From NCBI GenBank assembly GCA_009760855.2, contig WPIO01000138.1, forward strand, positions 372,001 through 436,000: 64,000 nucleotides of DNA. Direction: 5' to 3'. How positions within the stretch are numbered: position 1 is the stretch's first letter; each line of letters opens with the position of its first letter. Below are positions 44,985 to 57,344 of the stretch, in pieces. The notes beneath the pieces were generated by a model. That model did not search any database. It saw nothing but the letters and a program-made list of their open reading frames with translations, and was not told where the DNA came from. A program made the position numbers and the translations under genes. The stretch is from Cristatella mucedo (taxonomy: Eukaryota > Bryozoa > Phylactolaemata > Cristatellidae).

Positions 44985-46995
44985 GATTAAAATATTCGGA
45001 TGGTGTTTTGAAAGCCTGGGTGAGAGGAATAAAGTCAACGACATAAGATCCTTCATGAATGCCTCTCATCTCGCCTGGGCATCAGTAGAACTGTACTGCG
45101 AGGGTTTGAATGACAAAAGCCATCTGAGGAATCGCTGAAGTACTTGGCAGCCCAGAGTTCTCTACATGGTCCACTTCTTTTTACAGTTCACACTCATCCG
45201 CTTGCAAGTGCGACCACCACGAAAAATCTAGAATTTTACTTTTATGCAGATGAAACTCAGTTATACCTTTGCTTAGATACTTTCCAGCCCTCCCGAACTT
45301 CGAATTCTCTACACACTTTTGCTGCATGTACAGCTTAATCCTTACATGGATGGTGTTAAGTTTCCTCAATTTTAATGATGGTCAAACCAACTTGCTTGTT
45401 CTAGGCAAAGCGAGTGTGACTCTGAAACTGGAAAGGTCATCACTCAAAGTTGGCTTGGCCAGCATATCTCCTATTGCGTCTGCATGTAATCTAAATTTCT
45501 TGTTCCAGAGTGATCCTACACTATGTAATGTATCTCCGTCTGTAACTCCACAAAGTCATAAAGACCATGTGGGTGTTACGCAGGAGAGTTTTGTATAGCA
45601 CACTCACAGCCTAAGCGGCTTTCGGTACGCATTCGGTAGCCAACAGACTTCGTCTCATGCAACAAAGAGAAAGTGGGAAGCATAGCAGAGTTAGGAGAGC
45701 AGTTGAGGTAGTGAGTAGCATAGAAGTAGCAGTTCAGGACCGCTGAAAAAGATGTGCCATAGTCGGCAGTTGGAGAGTAGATGTCGTTGCGTAAGAATTG
45801 TGGAAGCGAGTTCCACAGTCTAGGACCTGCAGAGCTAAAGCTTCTGTCGCCAACTGTCTTTAAGCGGAGGAATGGGACAGCTAATTTATTGTCCACACAG
45901 GACCTGAGGGTGCGAACAGGCTGAAACTGATGCAGCAGTTCAGCTAGGTACGAATGAGCCAAGCCTTGGCGGGCCTTGTGGGTCAGCGTAAGAACTTTGC
46001 TCCGTATCCTTTGCTCAACCGGCAACCATCCTAGCTCTTTCAGCAAAGGTGACACGTGCTCAAACCGCTGGGACTTGAAGACCAGCCTTGCAACCATATT
46101 CATAGTTCGCTGTAGTGTCATAATAGCTTTCTTTGGTAGCCCAGCCAAAAGGGAATTACAATAATCAAGCCGAGACAGAACTAAAGAGCTAGTTAAATTT
46201 TTCACCAGCCACTGTGGGAGACAGCTTCTAATCTTGGATAGAGATCGGATGTGATGGCTAGCTGTAGAGGCAGTCTTCTAAGCTTTATGATCAAGTGTGC
46301 CTACGTACTTTGTACTCCATAACACTGCTAAAAGTCGGGCTTGCTTAGAGGAGAATACTACACCCTAATTGGTCCATGCATCTGTTACATCCCGTCTTGA
46401 CTTTAGGAACCCATTGCTTGCTGGTCTACTGGCGTGAGAAACTAGGCACTTACAGTTGGTGCACAACTCTGCAGCTAGGCTCCTCTGTCGTGAGCGTCGA
46501 AGTTGCCGAATCTACACTCCACTACACTTCAAAGTTCTGTCACTTAATTTTAGGTCCTAAAATTCTGTGCCTACAGCCTATATCAGAAAAATCTCTAATC
46601 AGGCAAGGTATCGTAAAACCCGCTGTTTTTACTTAAATCGTGTAGCTATGCCTCGTACGAGCCTCAAAACCTTTGAAGACCATGCCTTAAATTCATATGA
46701 CCTGGAGCTCCCGACTGACGTCACGACATCCCACGACATGACTGCATTTCAAAATGGGCTTAGAACACACCTTTTTGTTACAGAATTTACCATGTCCTCT
46801 TGATTCATCCATTGTGAGAGCATATTTGAGCTGACGCTGTGCCTGCTGCCACTCACCATATCTAAAGGCGTACCCTATGCATGCCACGTCGAAACGCGTT
46901 GTGCTTGATGACGTTGCGAATGTAACCACTGATAAGTTGGCCGGGCTTTCTTTATAGCATCTGCAAAGCGCCTACACAAAATTCAGGTCTTTGAT
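44985..46995 (+). mobile_element. Old L2 copy split by a family 2 insertion
   Basis: The part before the insertion reads HGPLLFTVHTHPLAS, LEFYFYADETQLYLCLD and FLNFNDGQTNLLVLGKASVT. After it, 46316-46995 continues from CATAACACTGCTAAAAGTCG through the coding end to CAAAGCGCCTACACAAAATT. The 5' part at 44985-45130 also matches 63400-63520 in the last duplicated unit. Confidence 0.75.
45521..46300 (-). mobile_element. Family 2 L2-like element inserted in L2
   Basis: The minus frame at 45576-46205 is open over 209 codons: [60 protein letters not shown] and CAIQNSPA. The 3' end GAGATACATTACAT is at 45521-45534. It is close in sequence to the copy at 21430-22076. Confidence 0.88.
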
Positions 46996-47149
46996 GGTGC
47001 TATAATAGTGCATTATTACCACTGAGATAAGACAAGACTTATACGTATCTTGATGCGATAGTTAAAAAATAATACCGAAATCAGGGCGTGCTCAGACCAA
47101 ACTACAACAGCCAAAGAAATTCATCAGCATGTGAGAAAAATATCGCACC

Positions 47150-47330
47150 TAAGTTATTGCCATTCTCCTTGTTCTGGACTCCTGGCATGATGCCATTCTC
47201 GTACGAAATGGCTGCACAACTTGGCAGCTAGTATTGCCCGTTAGATCAACGTGGCCGCCACATCGCTCCACCTCCTTCTGAGCTTCAATGGCTCCTTATT
47301 AAGCATCAAATCGACTTCCAGATCCCCTTC
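47150..47330 (+). mobile_element. Small L2 remnant
   Basis: The plus strand reads RHIAPPPSELQWLLIKHQID, matching the L2 segment [20 protein letters not shown]. Flanks are unalignable. Confidence 0.6.
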
Positions 47331-47635
47331 TCGTCCTACTGGTGGTTTACTTTGCTTGCTCCAGATACACATACCTGTTAGCTTCGAATCGTTGTCCTGT
47401 TGATGTACAAAATTAGTGCTTACCAGCCGCAATGCACTGGGCACAGCAACGTCGTCCAGGATCTGCACCGCAGGATTCGCAGATTCCAGGATTAGCTTGG
47501 AATTCTCAATTCCTCTCTCAAACTCTCCAGTCATTTTAGTTTTTCCGATCTTACCCCCTCGTTTGTTGTTTATTTTTCTTCTACTGTAGTCTATAATTTT
47601 CATCGGCTGCTCAAATTTTCAAGTTTTTATTTTAC

Positions 47636-47636
<1 letters not shown>

Positions 47637-47730
<94 letters not shown>

Positions 47731-47750
47731 CTCTCTCTTTCCATCTTCAA
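47637..47750. repeat. (CT)n microsatellite, about 110 bp
   Basis: Pure CT tract from 47637 to 47727 with interruptions to 47750. It marks the left side of duplicated unit 1. The matching place in unit 2 is a T/C-rich stretch at 58200-58400. Confidence 0.95.
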
Positions 47751-49539
47751 TCTTTTAAGGAAGGTGACGGTTAAATGGGGTTCCTATATCAACGGTATGG
47801 TGGTAACCTTTGATGACCTAGGTGCATCACTTGCTCATACAGGCCTTGTTTTCGCTGCCACAGAAATTCTGGTACTGGTGATATTCGAATGTATGAAACT
47901 ATATAATCTTTACATTGGTTTACTGGGAAGTGTGTGCATACCAGGGCCATGTTTGACTCAGCCTTATACTTTTTGGAGAATTTTGAGGAACTATTTTGAA
48001 TATCGCTTGGATCTAAGCTCAAGCTGTGTCGCAATTTCATCCGTACAAAAATCGGCGGCCAGTTCAATGATGCGGGTGCTGCTTTGCAAGGTAGCTAGCT
48101 ATTCGCCATCAGCTTCTCTTGGTTTCAAAGACTGGTAGTATTCTAGCGGCATGGAAGCTAAGGGCAGGAGAGACCGAGCACGACGTGCCGATGGTACACA
48201 ACCACTGGTAAACACTCTGCAACACTGCATCGGGGACACGCAAACAGGGAGGCAATCCGCAGCACTTACTGATAGTAAGATTTTTACTTGAATATCAATC
48301 ACCTAAAACCCTTGCAAAATATTATTTGATTGAAGGGTTTTGCAATAACTGATTGTAGGTTGGTACATATATACCACTATTATGTGTCGGTATGTCTAGG
48401 GTATAAGTAAGTGCAGTGTTGTTTTATTGGGCACGAATTAAATGTCTGCATATGTTCGTACGTGAATATGTACTTATATATGTACATGTATAAAATATAT
48501 ATTTAATATGCCTACATAAGTATGTAGTAAAGCGTACACATTGCGTGGTATTTGGGTGGTCTTACGTGATTGATCAAGTTTGTGAATTCACGTGGACGTG
48601 ACTAATGATGGATCTGACTTGACATGTGATAATCCGTGCCAGTATTTCTACAATATCTCAATTTTGTAAGAACTACCTCAGAGACCCTAGCTTCTATCTT
48701 AGTTCAAGTTAGTGTGACCCAATGTGGAGAAATGACAAGCTAAGTGACTTTGGAGGAGCAGGGCGCTCGTGGGCAATGAATTAACAAGCAGCGAAAGACA
48801 TCTAGTTGAGTCGACCAAAGAAGACCACAAATTAACAAATATCGCGTTGCTGTTTTGAAAATGTAGTGGCAGTTTACCCAGAATTTGCCCGACACTGCGG
48901 TAAAAATTCGTTGGGTACTCGCAAATCAAATGTATCCCTCTGATTTTATCTTTTGCTGACCGCGGTCAGGGATTATGTTGTGTCTGTTTCCTCAACTCAT
49001 ACAAATAAGAAGATACAACATAGCATTTGAAGGGATTTTGGTGGATCTTTCGAGCTGGCATCGTTCCATCAAATGATAAGACTTCCGATTGTGTGATTGA
49101 GGCAATTAGGACCCACTAGCTGCCAGTGTTTCAGAAATAGCGTTTTAAGCTTTGCATTTCGTCGTCGTGTAAAATTTGGTAATATCCTGACTCACGATCA
49201 ACGAACGCCCATGAAGCAGAAAAGCAGGAGAGAGACTTGAAGATGAAGAATATGATATCTTTGTTTCCGCTGCCTTATGGATATAGTTATTAAAGGTAGA
49301 GTAGTTACAAAAATTATGTTAAGATGGCGAGCGTAGGCTCCGACAACGTGGATAACATGGACCTCAAATACGTGTTGACGTCTTACAATTCGAAACTAGA
49401 CCATTTAGTGCTTTAATTGCAATTGCTAAAATGATTCTACTAAGATTTTTTTAAGAACGCAGATATCTATGACAATTTTTCTTCACTCTCCATTCTGATA
49501 AATCATGTAAATATTTCGCTTTTGACTCTGTAGGCTGTA

Positions 49540-49830
49540 ATAAGTTGTAATTCAGCAAGCCATCATTAGAAAGCACCCCACAGCCTAGGTCGGTGCCTGG
49601 ACTCGTGCAGCGCCGAGGCACATAGCAGACTTTCTTCAGGTTCTGTTTGTAAGTTAGGCAGTCTGTAAGAACTTGGGACATGCGTGCTAGACTGCTGACA
49701 ATGAAGATACTTGCTTCTGCTCGTTCGACTTATATTCAGCGACAAAAGCTGGATGTCAAAGGCGTAGAAATGAAGGCCAGGTTTGCCTTGTGCGATATAG
49801 TCGGCCATAGTGAGTGTTGATAACTATAAT
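49540..49830 (-). mobile_element. Old L2 reverse transcriptase remnant
   Basis: The minus strand reads ADYIAQGKPGLHFYAFDIQL, matching L2 [20 protein letters not shown] with the second catalytic residue changed (YAFD). Part of it recurs at 60600-60720, so it predates the duplication. Confidence 0.6.
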
Positions 49831-50434
49831 TCTTTTGTCTATTAACTTGAGCCACGATAATCTCGATTCAGGTGTTGTAGTACCCGCTGTGCGTGCAAAA
49901 ATAGCCAATTGTTATTGAATAGTAGGATATCCTGGTTTGGCAAGCAGGAAAAGCACACATTGATCCTACTAAGAAAAGCATGCAAAATGACACGCAAGTC
50001 GTTTTCTGCTTAGTAGGACCCTTAATTGCGAACAGCTAGACAAACCGTACAAGAGAAGCCGAGGGGTCTACTAGGTTGCTGTACAAAAGTATGTCAGGAA
50101 TGCCCTTAGCCGGGACAGGTATTTTAATTACACACGGTCTCATTAAAGGACAATTTACTGGGGCAGTACAAGACAGGAAAAGGTGCGTTTTAAGCTTTTT
50201 TAATGTCGCCAAATTATACGGCGATGTCCTATCAGTTGGTAGTGAGTTATAGCTTATCAGCTTATATGTATATATACCAGTCGGGAGTGAGTTTATAGCT
50301 TTTGTAAGAACCGGCGATGGTGTTCGGCTGTGTGCCTTAAGCTAGTCGGCCGTCGCACTGAGGCCAAGCTTGCTTTGACACCAATATACATTCGAAGGTA
50401 AATTCGCCAGGCGTCGATCGCCAAACCGTCGCGG

Positions 50435-50601
50435 TCGATCGTACGTGGAGTATGACTCATAGGGAGCCATGCGTTACCTCTCTCGCATCCTCACCCGCAT
50501 ACATTCTTACACGCTTCGATGGCGTGAGGGAGACGCTCGACCTCATTGGTCAGCCATCGGGTTTGTGGGCATATAAACAAGTCCGCACCTGCAGCAGGCA
50601 G
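50435..50601 (+). promoter_or_regulatory. Promoter of peptide gene A
   Basis: GGTTTGTGGGCATATAAACA holds a TATA box at 50572-50577. This block, and the 60 bp after it, are nearly the same in front of gene B. ATTGGT, an inverted CCAAT box, lies at about 50545-50550 and is not kept in gene B. GTACGTGGAGTATGACTCAT at about 50440 is also shared. Confidence 0.65.
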
Positions 50602-50639
50602 AAAAGCACGGAGAAGATTCTTGCAGCAAATACATTCAC
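50602..50639 (+). other. Peptide gene A, noncoding exon 1
   Basis: Start estimated about 30 bp after the TATA box. The end is before GTATGT at 50640. Gene B has the same layout with a better donor (CCAG/GTATGT). There is no ATG in the exon. Confidence 0.55.
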
Positions 50640-51028
50640 GTATGTCGTTTGTAGTTTCTGCTCCGAGGCGTATCGGCTGGTGATTAGCGTTCATTCCTTT
50701 AATTTGACTGAGAGATTCTTAGCCCTGGTCGCTAGCAGGCACACTATAGGTCCGAAACCCACCTGGAAGCCAAAGGCACTCACGTGCTGTTTAGCTTCCC
50801 CCACCCGGCTTCTGAGTTTCACGAAACACCTCACGGTGGAGAAGGCCTGCAAGCTATTTGAGAGCTTTGGAAGCTTTGCACACGGCACGAATGGATGCTC
50901 AACTTCCACGTTGCCCTTCATTTGATGCATTAGTTGTCGCTGGCATTTCGCCTCAGCGCTAGGGTCTGCATGAAAAAGTCACTCGCGCTCTGGTATATAC
51001 TTCGCTGCTCACATGATTTCCTTTACAG

Positions 51029-51095
51029 GTGAACCATGAACTTCCTGTACGTTACTATAGCACTCGCTGTTCTGATGGGAAAAGTGGCTCCTGAG
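51029..51095 (+). CDS. Peptide gene A, exon 2 (signal peptide)
   Basis: Acceptor TTTCCTTTACAG. GTGAACC precedes the ATG at 51036, and the exon ends CCTGAG before GTAGGA. Twenty codons, phase 0. Gene B matches 17 of these 20 residues. Confidence 0.85.
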
Positions 51096-51632
51096 GTAGG
51101 ATTGCCAAGCAGTTGCAGCAGACCAGTCGTGCAAAAGATTCTTTTCCATACTTAATGCTCGTGTTAATAGCATCCTCCGACATGTAAAGCCGTCGCTTTC
51201 TCTTCATCACAGGCAGCTCAGAACGACGATGAGATTAGCCGCGAGATTGAGGCTGAACTGGGCAAGATATTCCTTGGTAAGTTTTTCGCTCGCACCAGAG
51301 ACCAGCGAGCTCCGAATGCCGCTGCTGCTGACACTCGAACAGTAGCTACTATCCGAGCCTTCAGGCTTCAACTCGAGCTGCAGCTGCGTTTTCGCACGCG
51401 AGATCTTTTGCTTTGACTTGCATTTACTGATTCCTCGACGCATCCTTCGGTCCTTTCAGATGATAAGGCAGAGAAGCGGTTCATCGGTTTGATAGTCGGA
51501 TTATTGAGACCTGTGCTATCCATCGGGGCTAAAGCGCTGGCGAAAACAGTGCTTAAAAACGTAGTCAAGGCCGGGGCCAAAGCAGCTGCAAAGCAAGCAG
51601 TTAAATGTGCGGTCGGTGTGGAAGACTGCTGA
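51036..51632 (+). CDS. Secreted cationic amphipathic peptide precursor A, host-defence type
   Basis: Coding exons 51036-51095, 51213-51276 and 51460-51632 join in phase to 98 residues. Residues 1-20 are a signal peptide (MNFLYV, then a hydrophobic core). Residues 21-48 are an acidic propiece rich in Asp/Glu (NDDEISREIEAEL) ending Glu-Lys-Arg, a dibasic processing site. The mature part, residues 49-98, begins FIGLIVGLL and continues with Ala/Val/Lys repeats spaced 3-4 apart. It has net charge about +6 and helix-forming character, and ends CAVGVEDC with cysteines at 91 and 98. This layout is typical of antimicrobial or membrane-lytic peptides from invertebrates and frogs; acid propieces usually neutralise the cationic part. 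I recognise no named family. Paralogue B lies 10.4 kb downstream. A lytic venom component is the main alternative reading. Confidence 0.82.
51213..51276 (+). CDS. Peptide gene A, exon 3 (acidic propiece)
   Basis: TTCATCACAG acceptor and CCTTG/GTAAGT donor bound 64 bases, 21 codons plus one. Seven of the 21 residues are Asp or Glu. Confidence 0.85.
51460..51632 (+). CDS. Peptide gene A, exon 4 (mature peptide)
   Basis: CCTTTCAG acceptor. The carried G plus AT gives Asp, then DKAEKR and the 50-residue mature peptide to TGA at 51630-51632. Nothing else is encoded in the exon, so the mature peptide can evolve separately from the prepro exons. Confidence 0.85.
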
Positions 51633-51686
51633 CGAAGAAATTAGCATGGGCACTTGTCGCTCGCTGCGTCATGTTGTAATTCAAAC

Positions 51687-51692
51687 AATAAA
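51687..51692 (+). terminator. Polyadenylation signal, gene A
   Basis: AATAAA in CAAACAATAAAGTTTGC, 55 bp after the stop. The identical context is found after gene B. Confidence 0.8.
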
Positions 51693-51719
51693 GTTTGCAT
51701 ACATATCCGAAAAGTGTTT

Positions 51720-52940
51720 CAGCAAATAGCTGTAAGCAGACTGTCGGCGAAAATGTCCCATTGTTGTGCAATCGTAATTATGCTCTGCTTGACTGTGTAG
51801 ATTTCGCTTCAGCCGTTAGCATTTATTGAAAAGAAGTGGTTCCCGCTTTGAGATTGTCAATTTCTGATAGTTATACCAATCGCTACGACGTTCCCCAGAG
51901 TTGTGAGTAGCACTGGAGTAGTCTCCAAGCATCAGCAGGGCGAAAGAAATCGCAGAGTGGTAGTCTATATCTACAATTTGATGAGCGATGCTTCAAATCT
52001 TCACAAAAACGCAAACCTAAGCAGCTGTCAAGGTTGCAAACGTCTCTGAAGCTCGCATGAATCAGCTGCGACTGAAGCAGTCGTTAGGTAGAAACCAGTC
52101 TAAGTAGTGTTGACGGCATCGTTATTTCTGTTAGCGATTTTGACTGACGAAGACCATGAGTTCAGGCATGTCTCGAAAATTGTTGAGCTATCCACGTTGA
52201 GCAAATAAAAATGATGTCCGATCATGGATCAAGATCAATTTTCAGACACTGATTTTCGTCTATAATAGAGGATTGTTTTTATCTTCTAATGGGTTTCGAC
52301 TCAGTCATAATAAGCGTCCATAAGTAACCAAAAACAAGGTTTTGGGTGCTGCTGAATCCTAAAGTGTTCCCATTGAATGACATTAGCCCTAGTCTGAGAC
52401 AATTGTTCTAAAATACATGCATATACATGCATAACAAGTAGAAAGTGGATGCTGGAAGAAGCCTTTAGTGAACGAAATTGTGTGAGGATCTAACGCCTAT
52501 CGATATTATTTATCATTACGGTCTATAGCTTAGTCATGTTGTAATGGCCCACAATATCGCTGGATGCCACCAAAACTCTTCTCAATCGATAGATCGATGC
52601 AGTAGCTTAGCTGAAGTCATTGATAAAAAGAACTCCCATATTTGATGATACCGCATGTTCAATTGAATTACTACCTTAACTTTTGCAGAAATTGCATTTT
52701 GCATTGCTAATTTGATACCATCATAAAATCGTCGTGAAAATCACTACAATTAAGAGTCATTTTAGAAATATTTTTCCGCTACTTATTTCATATTCAAAAT
52801 AATGTTGAAGCGTCAGTTTTAGTAATTTTCTTTAAAAAATTATTGTCTTTTTGAAATAGCTAAGCACGTAGAAAAAGCAACTGACTGCTGTTTTGTTATT
52901 TTGGGCGAAGAACAGCTGTTTACTGATACTGGTAAGCAGT
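51720..52940. other. Downstream flank of gene A, no gene seen
   Basis: Parts match the flank of gene B (AGATTTCGCT, GAAGTGG..CCTGCTTTGAGA). No open frame or retrotransposon tail is recognised. Confidence 0.45.
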
Positions 52941-53504
52941 TATCAGAAGCCCAAGTTGCCGTAAATTCGACAAGCTCCCAAGGGAAAATTTGCTGCCATG
53001 ATCATTTTAATAACGTGGCACCCTTTCTATCTATTTTCAATCTATGTATTAGTTCAAGTTATTGTGCTATCTAGTGATCGTCGCTAAGCAGTCACTCCGA
53101 GGGCTAAAAAGCTTCAAGCGAAGGTAAAACGACTGTATGAACAGGCTTAGACGGCTGGATAGGAGGATGGTGGCAATGTATGATCTCAGTCATGAGCCCA
53201 TCAACAGCTGAAGCAGGACGAACTGTATTACCGATACAGTACTTATGGAAAGCCACCAGAGCTGATTTCCACCTCAAGTAAAGTACGTCATAACAGCCAC
53301 CTTACTAGTCGCATTCCTCTAACACGTTAGATCAACGTCCTTGCTTGGCGAGGGTCATGTAGGGAGCCGTAAGCTTTGTTTCGCAAACTCTCTTAATGAA
53401 TAAGAATCATCACAGTTCTCTTCTGACTGGCTATTTAATGAAGTTAATACATGCGCAATCAGCATATTTAATCTGATAATAGAAAAATTGTTTTGTGCTT
53501 TAAG

Positions 53505-53770
53505 AAAACTAATTCACTTTCTAGGCACTTTAAAGCGCCGCGAAATAAGCCTACCAATTGGTTCATTTTTCTATCCCCCATGTCAGCTCACATAAATGAC
53601 CTCAAGGTTAATTCACAGGAACAAAGCAAATACTGAAAGAAACTCGTAGATTATTGAGTTTATTTTAACAGTCCTCATGTCAAGGCATTCAGGAGTGACT
53701 TCCAGACTTTGGGAAGAAGTAAAGAACCACTCTAAAATTGTGACTCTAGAATTCGGATTTGCAACGTGGA
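53505..53770 (-). mobile_element. Very old L2 3' end
   Basis: TTCACTTTCTAGGCACTTTA, then CATTCAGGAGTGACTTCCAG and AGACTTTGGGAAGAAG, match the complement of the L2 coding end. A matching remnant lies at 63095-63270, so it was present before the duplication. Confidence 0.55.
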
Positions 53771-54339
53771 CAAGCCCTTACTACTTTACATGCGACCCGT
53801 TTTTTACGAAGTCTTCGATCTGGCCGCCGCGACTGAGATCTCGCTAAAATACAGTAATACAATAGAGCGTTTGCCAGTCACACGTGCACGCACGAAGGTA
53901 CGCACGTATGCATGCACATGTGTATGTATGCATACTCAAGAAAAAAGTTTTTTTAAACTAGTATACATACATTAGCCGGCGGAGCACTGTCCTGACCTGT
54001 CCTAGCGGTACCCTGTCCTTACTCACTGTTCTTAACGCAAATCGCTTGAGCTCGCATAAATACCTATACCTTAAAAGCTTGGTAATATACCAATAGAGAG
54101 TAGCTATACGTTCAAATTTGCTTATAATATCTGCACTTAGATAATAAATACTAGATAATACTACAGTCCGAAAACCACTGTAGCAATCACTCAGCCTTTA
54201 TTGACACGAAGGCATGATAAAGGTCACGAAATGAAAACAGAGTGTATGTATCAGACAATGCTTGCGGACGTATAGACAGAGCTTGGGGCTAGGATAGTCA
54301 CCACCAATTTTGGTTGTTGGACGAATTTTGGTTGATGGT

Positions 54340-54790
54340 AGACACGTAATTGTGGCAGTCTGTAATCGCCTGATTGCATACGCAATTGTAAGGACCTAAT
54401 TCCACAGGTGTACATGGCAGGCCAGCAGATAATAATAATAATAATAATGTACTTGATAAAGCGCCCTCAGAGAACTTAATCTCTTTCTAGGCGCTTTACA
54501 TTTGCTGCAAAGGGAAATGCAATTAAATGGTAAGTAAAATCATGCTTAAAAAACAAACAAAATGAATAACATGGTTAGGGGTGACATGCACAGGGTCAGC
54601 ATGCAGATCTGCAATTAGTGAGTTACTTTAGTCAGGCAGGCTATATAAAATGCGTGAGCCAACTCAGATATAGTGTCCCTATCTATGCTGGCCCACATTT
54701 ATTTTTGCAAAGTTCCATAGCTGAAAGTAGTCAGGCTTGACTGTGGTGCTGATTTAGTAAGATAGGGGCCTTTTGGAACAGTAAATTTAG
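54340..54790 (-). mobile_element. Old L2 fragment carrying a younger L2
   Basis: 54340-54427 (TCTGTAATCGCCTGATTGCA) and 54609-54790 (TGCAATTAGTGAGTTACTTT, AGCTGAAAGTAGTCAGGCTT) are one old L2 fragment in the minus orientation, split by the insert at 54428-54608. Confidence 0.65.
54428..54608 (-). mobile_element. Young L2 3' end insert
   Basis: AAT tail at 54430-54447, then a nearly intact L2 3' untranslated block, severely 5'-truncated. CAGAT occurs at both edges (54426-54430 and 54605-54609), a likely short target duplication. Confidence 0.8.
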
Positions 54791-54799
54791 CCTTCGTGC

Positions 54800-57340
54800 C
54801 AACTTTCAGTTGGGCAGTGCCAATCTTCTGTTAAGAAGTTATCGGATTGTGCTGGAAGAAATCCAGCTCGTCTCTCAGCTATGCACACCCACACTTTCAG
54901 ACTTTGCAAAATAGACGACCCGGAAAAAATTGCAACTTGTAAAGAGATAACGACGGAACAGCATTTTTGAAGTAGCCAGTATAATGCCATTTCAATTGAA
55001 ATAAGTTTATATGGGTTTCAATGATAGGTACATTGGTTTACCATTTTGAAAAACGCAGATGGCCTGAACGTGCACCGGTGTGATTTTCACATTTACAAAT
55101 GAAATTTAACTCCTAGAGGCTTCATTTAAACAATGGGGCTTAGACTTTTAATAATTATAGCGAGTAATCTCAGCCCAAACTAGTTTGATTAGTAATTTAC
55201 AGGCGTTTTAAACTAAATATTCCTTCAGGAACTCGCGATACCTCTACAATCTGAGGCATTTACACTCCCGAGAGTTATACGTCATAATGCTGCTAATATC
55301 TGCTAACCGGTTGATACATCTTTTCATAGTTCTACCAAGTACTTTGGTCACTTTTTACTGACGTTCGGTATCCCATAGTTCTGCAATATACTCATCTTCG
55401 GAATAAGACAGCTCCAAGGTGCATAAAACTGCATCGCAATCTTTCCCTTTCGCATTCTAAAGTTGAGAAAAACAAGCAGCAACTTCAGCTGTGAACCACT
55501 AAATACTGTGGTCAGTACGTGCCCTGATCCAGCCAAAACACTGAGAGGTAGTTTTGAAAGCTCCGATCGCCTTTGATAGTCTTCATGGATGAGATTTGCA
55601 CAAAATAGGTGCTTAGTGTCTTAAAACAAGTATTCAATACTTACGAAACTCAACGCTACATCATAATGTAGAATGATCTAATATTGTAGAAACAGTGCTA
55701 GTAAGGAGCCTAGCTCTTTAAAACAAGGACCAAATTTCAGTGAACCTAGTGCTTCGAATTAGGGCTAGAGAGTTTCGAAAGCAGCCTCGACACACATGCA
55801 GGTTTTTTTCAAATGTTCCCGAGTCAGGGTGCAAAAACGAGCACCAGTACCATGTCACCAGTCCACCTTCCAAACTTGGAGCAATTTTTCCACCCGCCAC
55901 AGACGGGAAAAGTATTCAGCTCATGCCAAAGTACATTAGTTCACTCTACACCCGAAATACAAACTGATCGACGACTATTTAGAGAGTCTGGGATCACAGG
56001 TCGCCTCAAAATATAATAAGACTTGCTCAGTCCTTGATGTTAATGATTCAAAATTCAAAAATAATTCCGGTGCAGTTATTGTACCTATTACAGTGTTGTT
56101 ATTCCTTGTCCCTATCAAATTTATAGTGCCATAATTATGTAGGTGACATAGGATGGACCTATTGACCTCTTTCAGTACATGCAGTATTGTAGAAGCTAGA
56201 AAGCGGTTGTCACAGTGGTTTGCAACTGGTGGGTAGGGGTAAATTTTGCATCTTTATTAAAGACCTAAGTCTACGCCATTGCTACTTAATGTTGACCCAC
56301 TACCTCAAAAGTGTAACTAAAATCATCTTTAAGTTTTCACATTTGTTCCCCACTGGGCGTGCCCCGAGAATCTCTCGCGATTTAATTGCTTTAGAGACTT
56401 AACTTATTCTCGTGCGTAATCTTCTCTTACTCATGGCCTTGATGGTTACTCTTAACAAAAGTCATGCGACAGCTATCAATTGGCATGTGATGTAGGAAGG
56501 CATAGCAAACTGCATCGGCTAAATGCAAGCAATTTGATACCTTATAAATTGCATGTAATCATAAAATAAAACGATTATTTTAGCATCTTTAATGGTACGC
56601 TTACGCGTATGCTACACCATAGTCCAACGTCTGCCTAACCGTCAACAACTTAGGCAGCTGCCCAACGACTGCTATAGGGGAGAGCCTAATGTCTGAACCG
56701 GGCCATTATTGTTTAATCCAGACATTTTACAACTATCATTGTTGGAATTGCTTGATTGTTTTCCCCTCGAGTTTTCGTTTTCTGGGCTAGGCACCATTCG
56801 TATTTGCCACTAATGTCTCCGGAAAATATGGCTAAAAAATGTTTTGAAGTACGCAATAGCGTACTTTTGAAGTACGCCGTAGCGACCAAGCGGCTCAACA
56901 GGGGACTCAATTCACACAATGTTGATAAGTAGGATAAAACCTTATTAAATAATTTGTACTAATCCCTTTCTAAAACTTACTATTTAGACGTCGAAAAAGT
57001 TCAAATGAGCGGCAGATAGTTTCCTGCAAACAGAGCTGAGTAAACCGAATGAGCTCATGCGTGCGTGAGGGGCTGGCCCAGCCAGCTTAGACTAACTTGG
57101 TCTGAGTCTGTGAATATGCATTAATAGCTCTGTCAACTATATTCAAGTCCTCTGAAACAAAGAATAAATTAAAATCAAGATTTTTGTCTTGTCACGAGAA
57201 GGTTTAAAAAACATGCACAATCCAGCATGCTTTTAGCGCCTCTTAACCTTAGTGACCGGGGACATTTGCCTACTCACCAACCCCTTTGCTCCGCCACTAT
57301 TACAGACACAAGACATTAAAAGCAATACACATTTGTTGAG
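54800..57340. other. No supported gene or repeat
   Basis: AT-rich intergenic sequence. Open frames of 60-75 codons at 55740-56016 and 56713-56919 show no family signature, and no retrotransposon tails are seen. Confidence 0.4.
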
Positions 57341-57344
57341 ATCA

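Larger units (their letters stand above)
47755..53820. repeat. Tandem segmental duplication, unit 1
   Basis: Unit 1 matches unit 2 (58430-62720) in the same order: GGTTAAATGGGG/GGTTAGATGGGG flanks, TTTGGAGAATTTTG, the TAGCGGC(A/G)T..GAAGCTAAG block, the L2 remnant at 49540/60595, the promoter region at 50435/60885, the peptide gene, and the downstream GCTAAGCAGTCACTCCGAGG block. Offsets run from about 10.66 kb on the left to 9.5 kb on the right, so the units differ by indels. Confidence 0.8.

Noticed and set aside
47241-47603. 120-codon minus-strand frame, Lys-rich
   Set aside because: It overlaps a plus-strand L2 remnant (LQWLLIKHQID) and shows no splice sites or family.
50452-50925. 157-codon open frame upstream of peptide gene A
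   Set aside because: It runs through the TATA box, exon 1 and intron of the peptide gene, and the matching region of unit 2 is not open.
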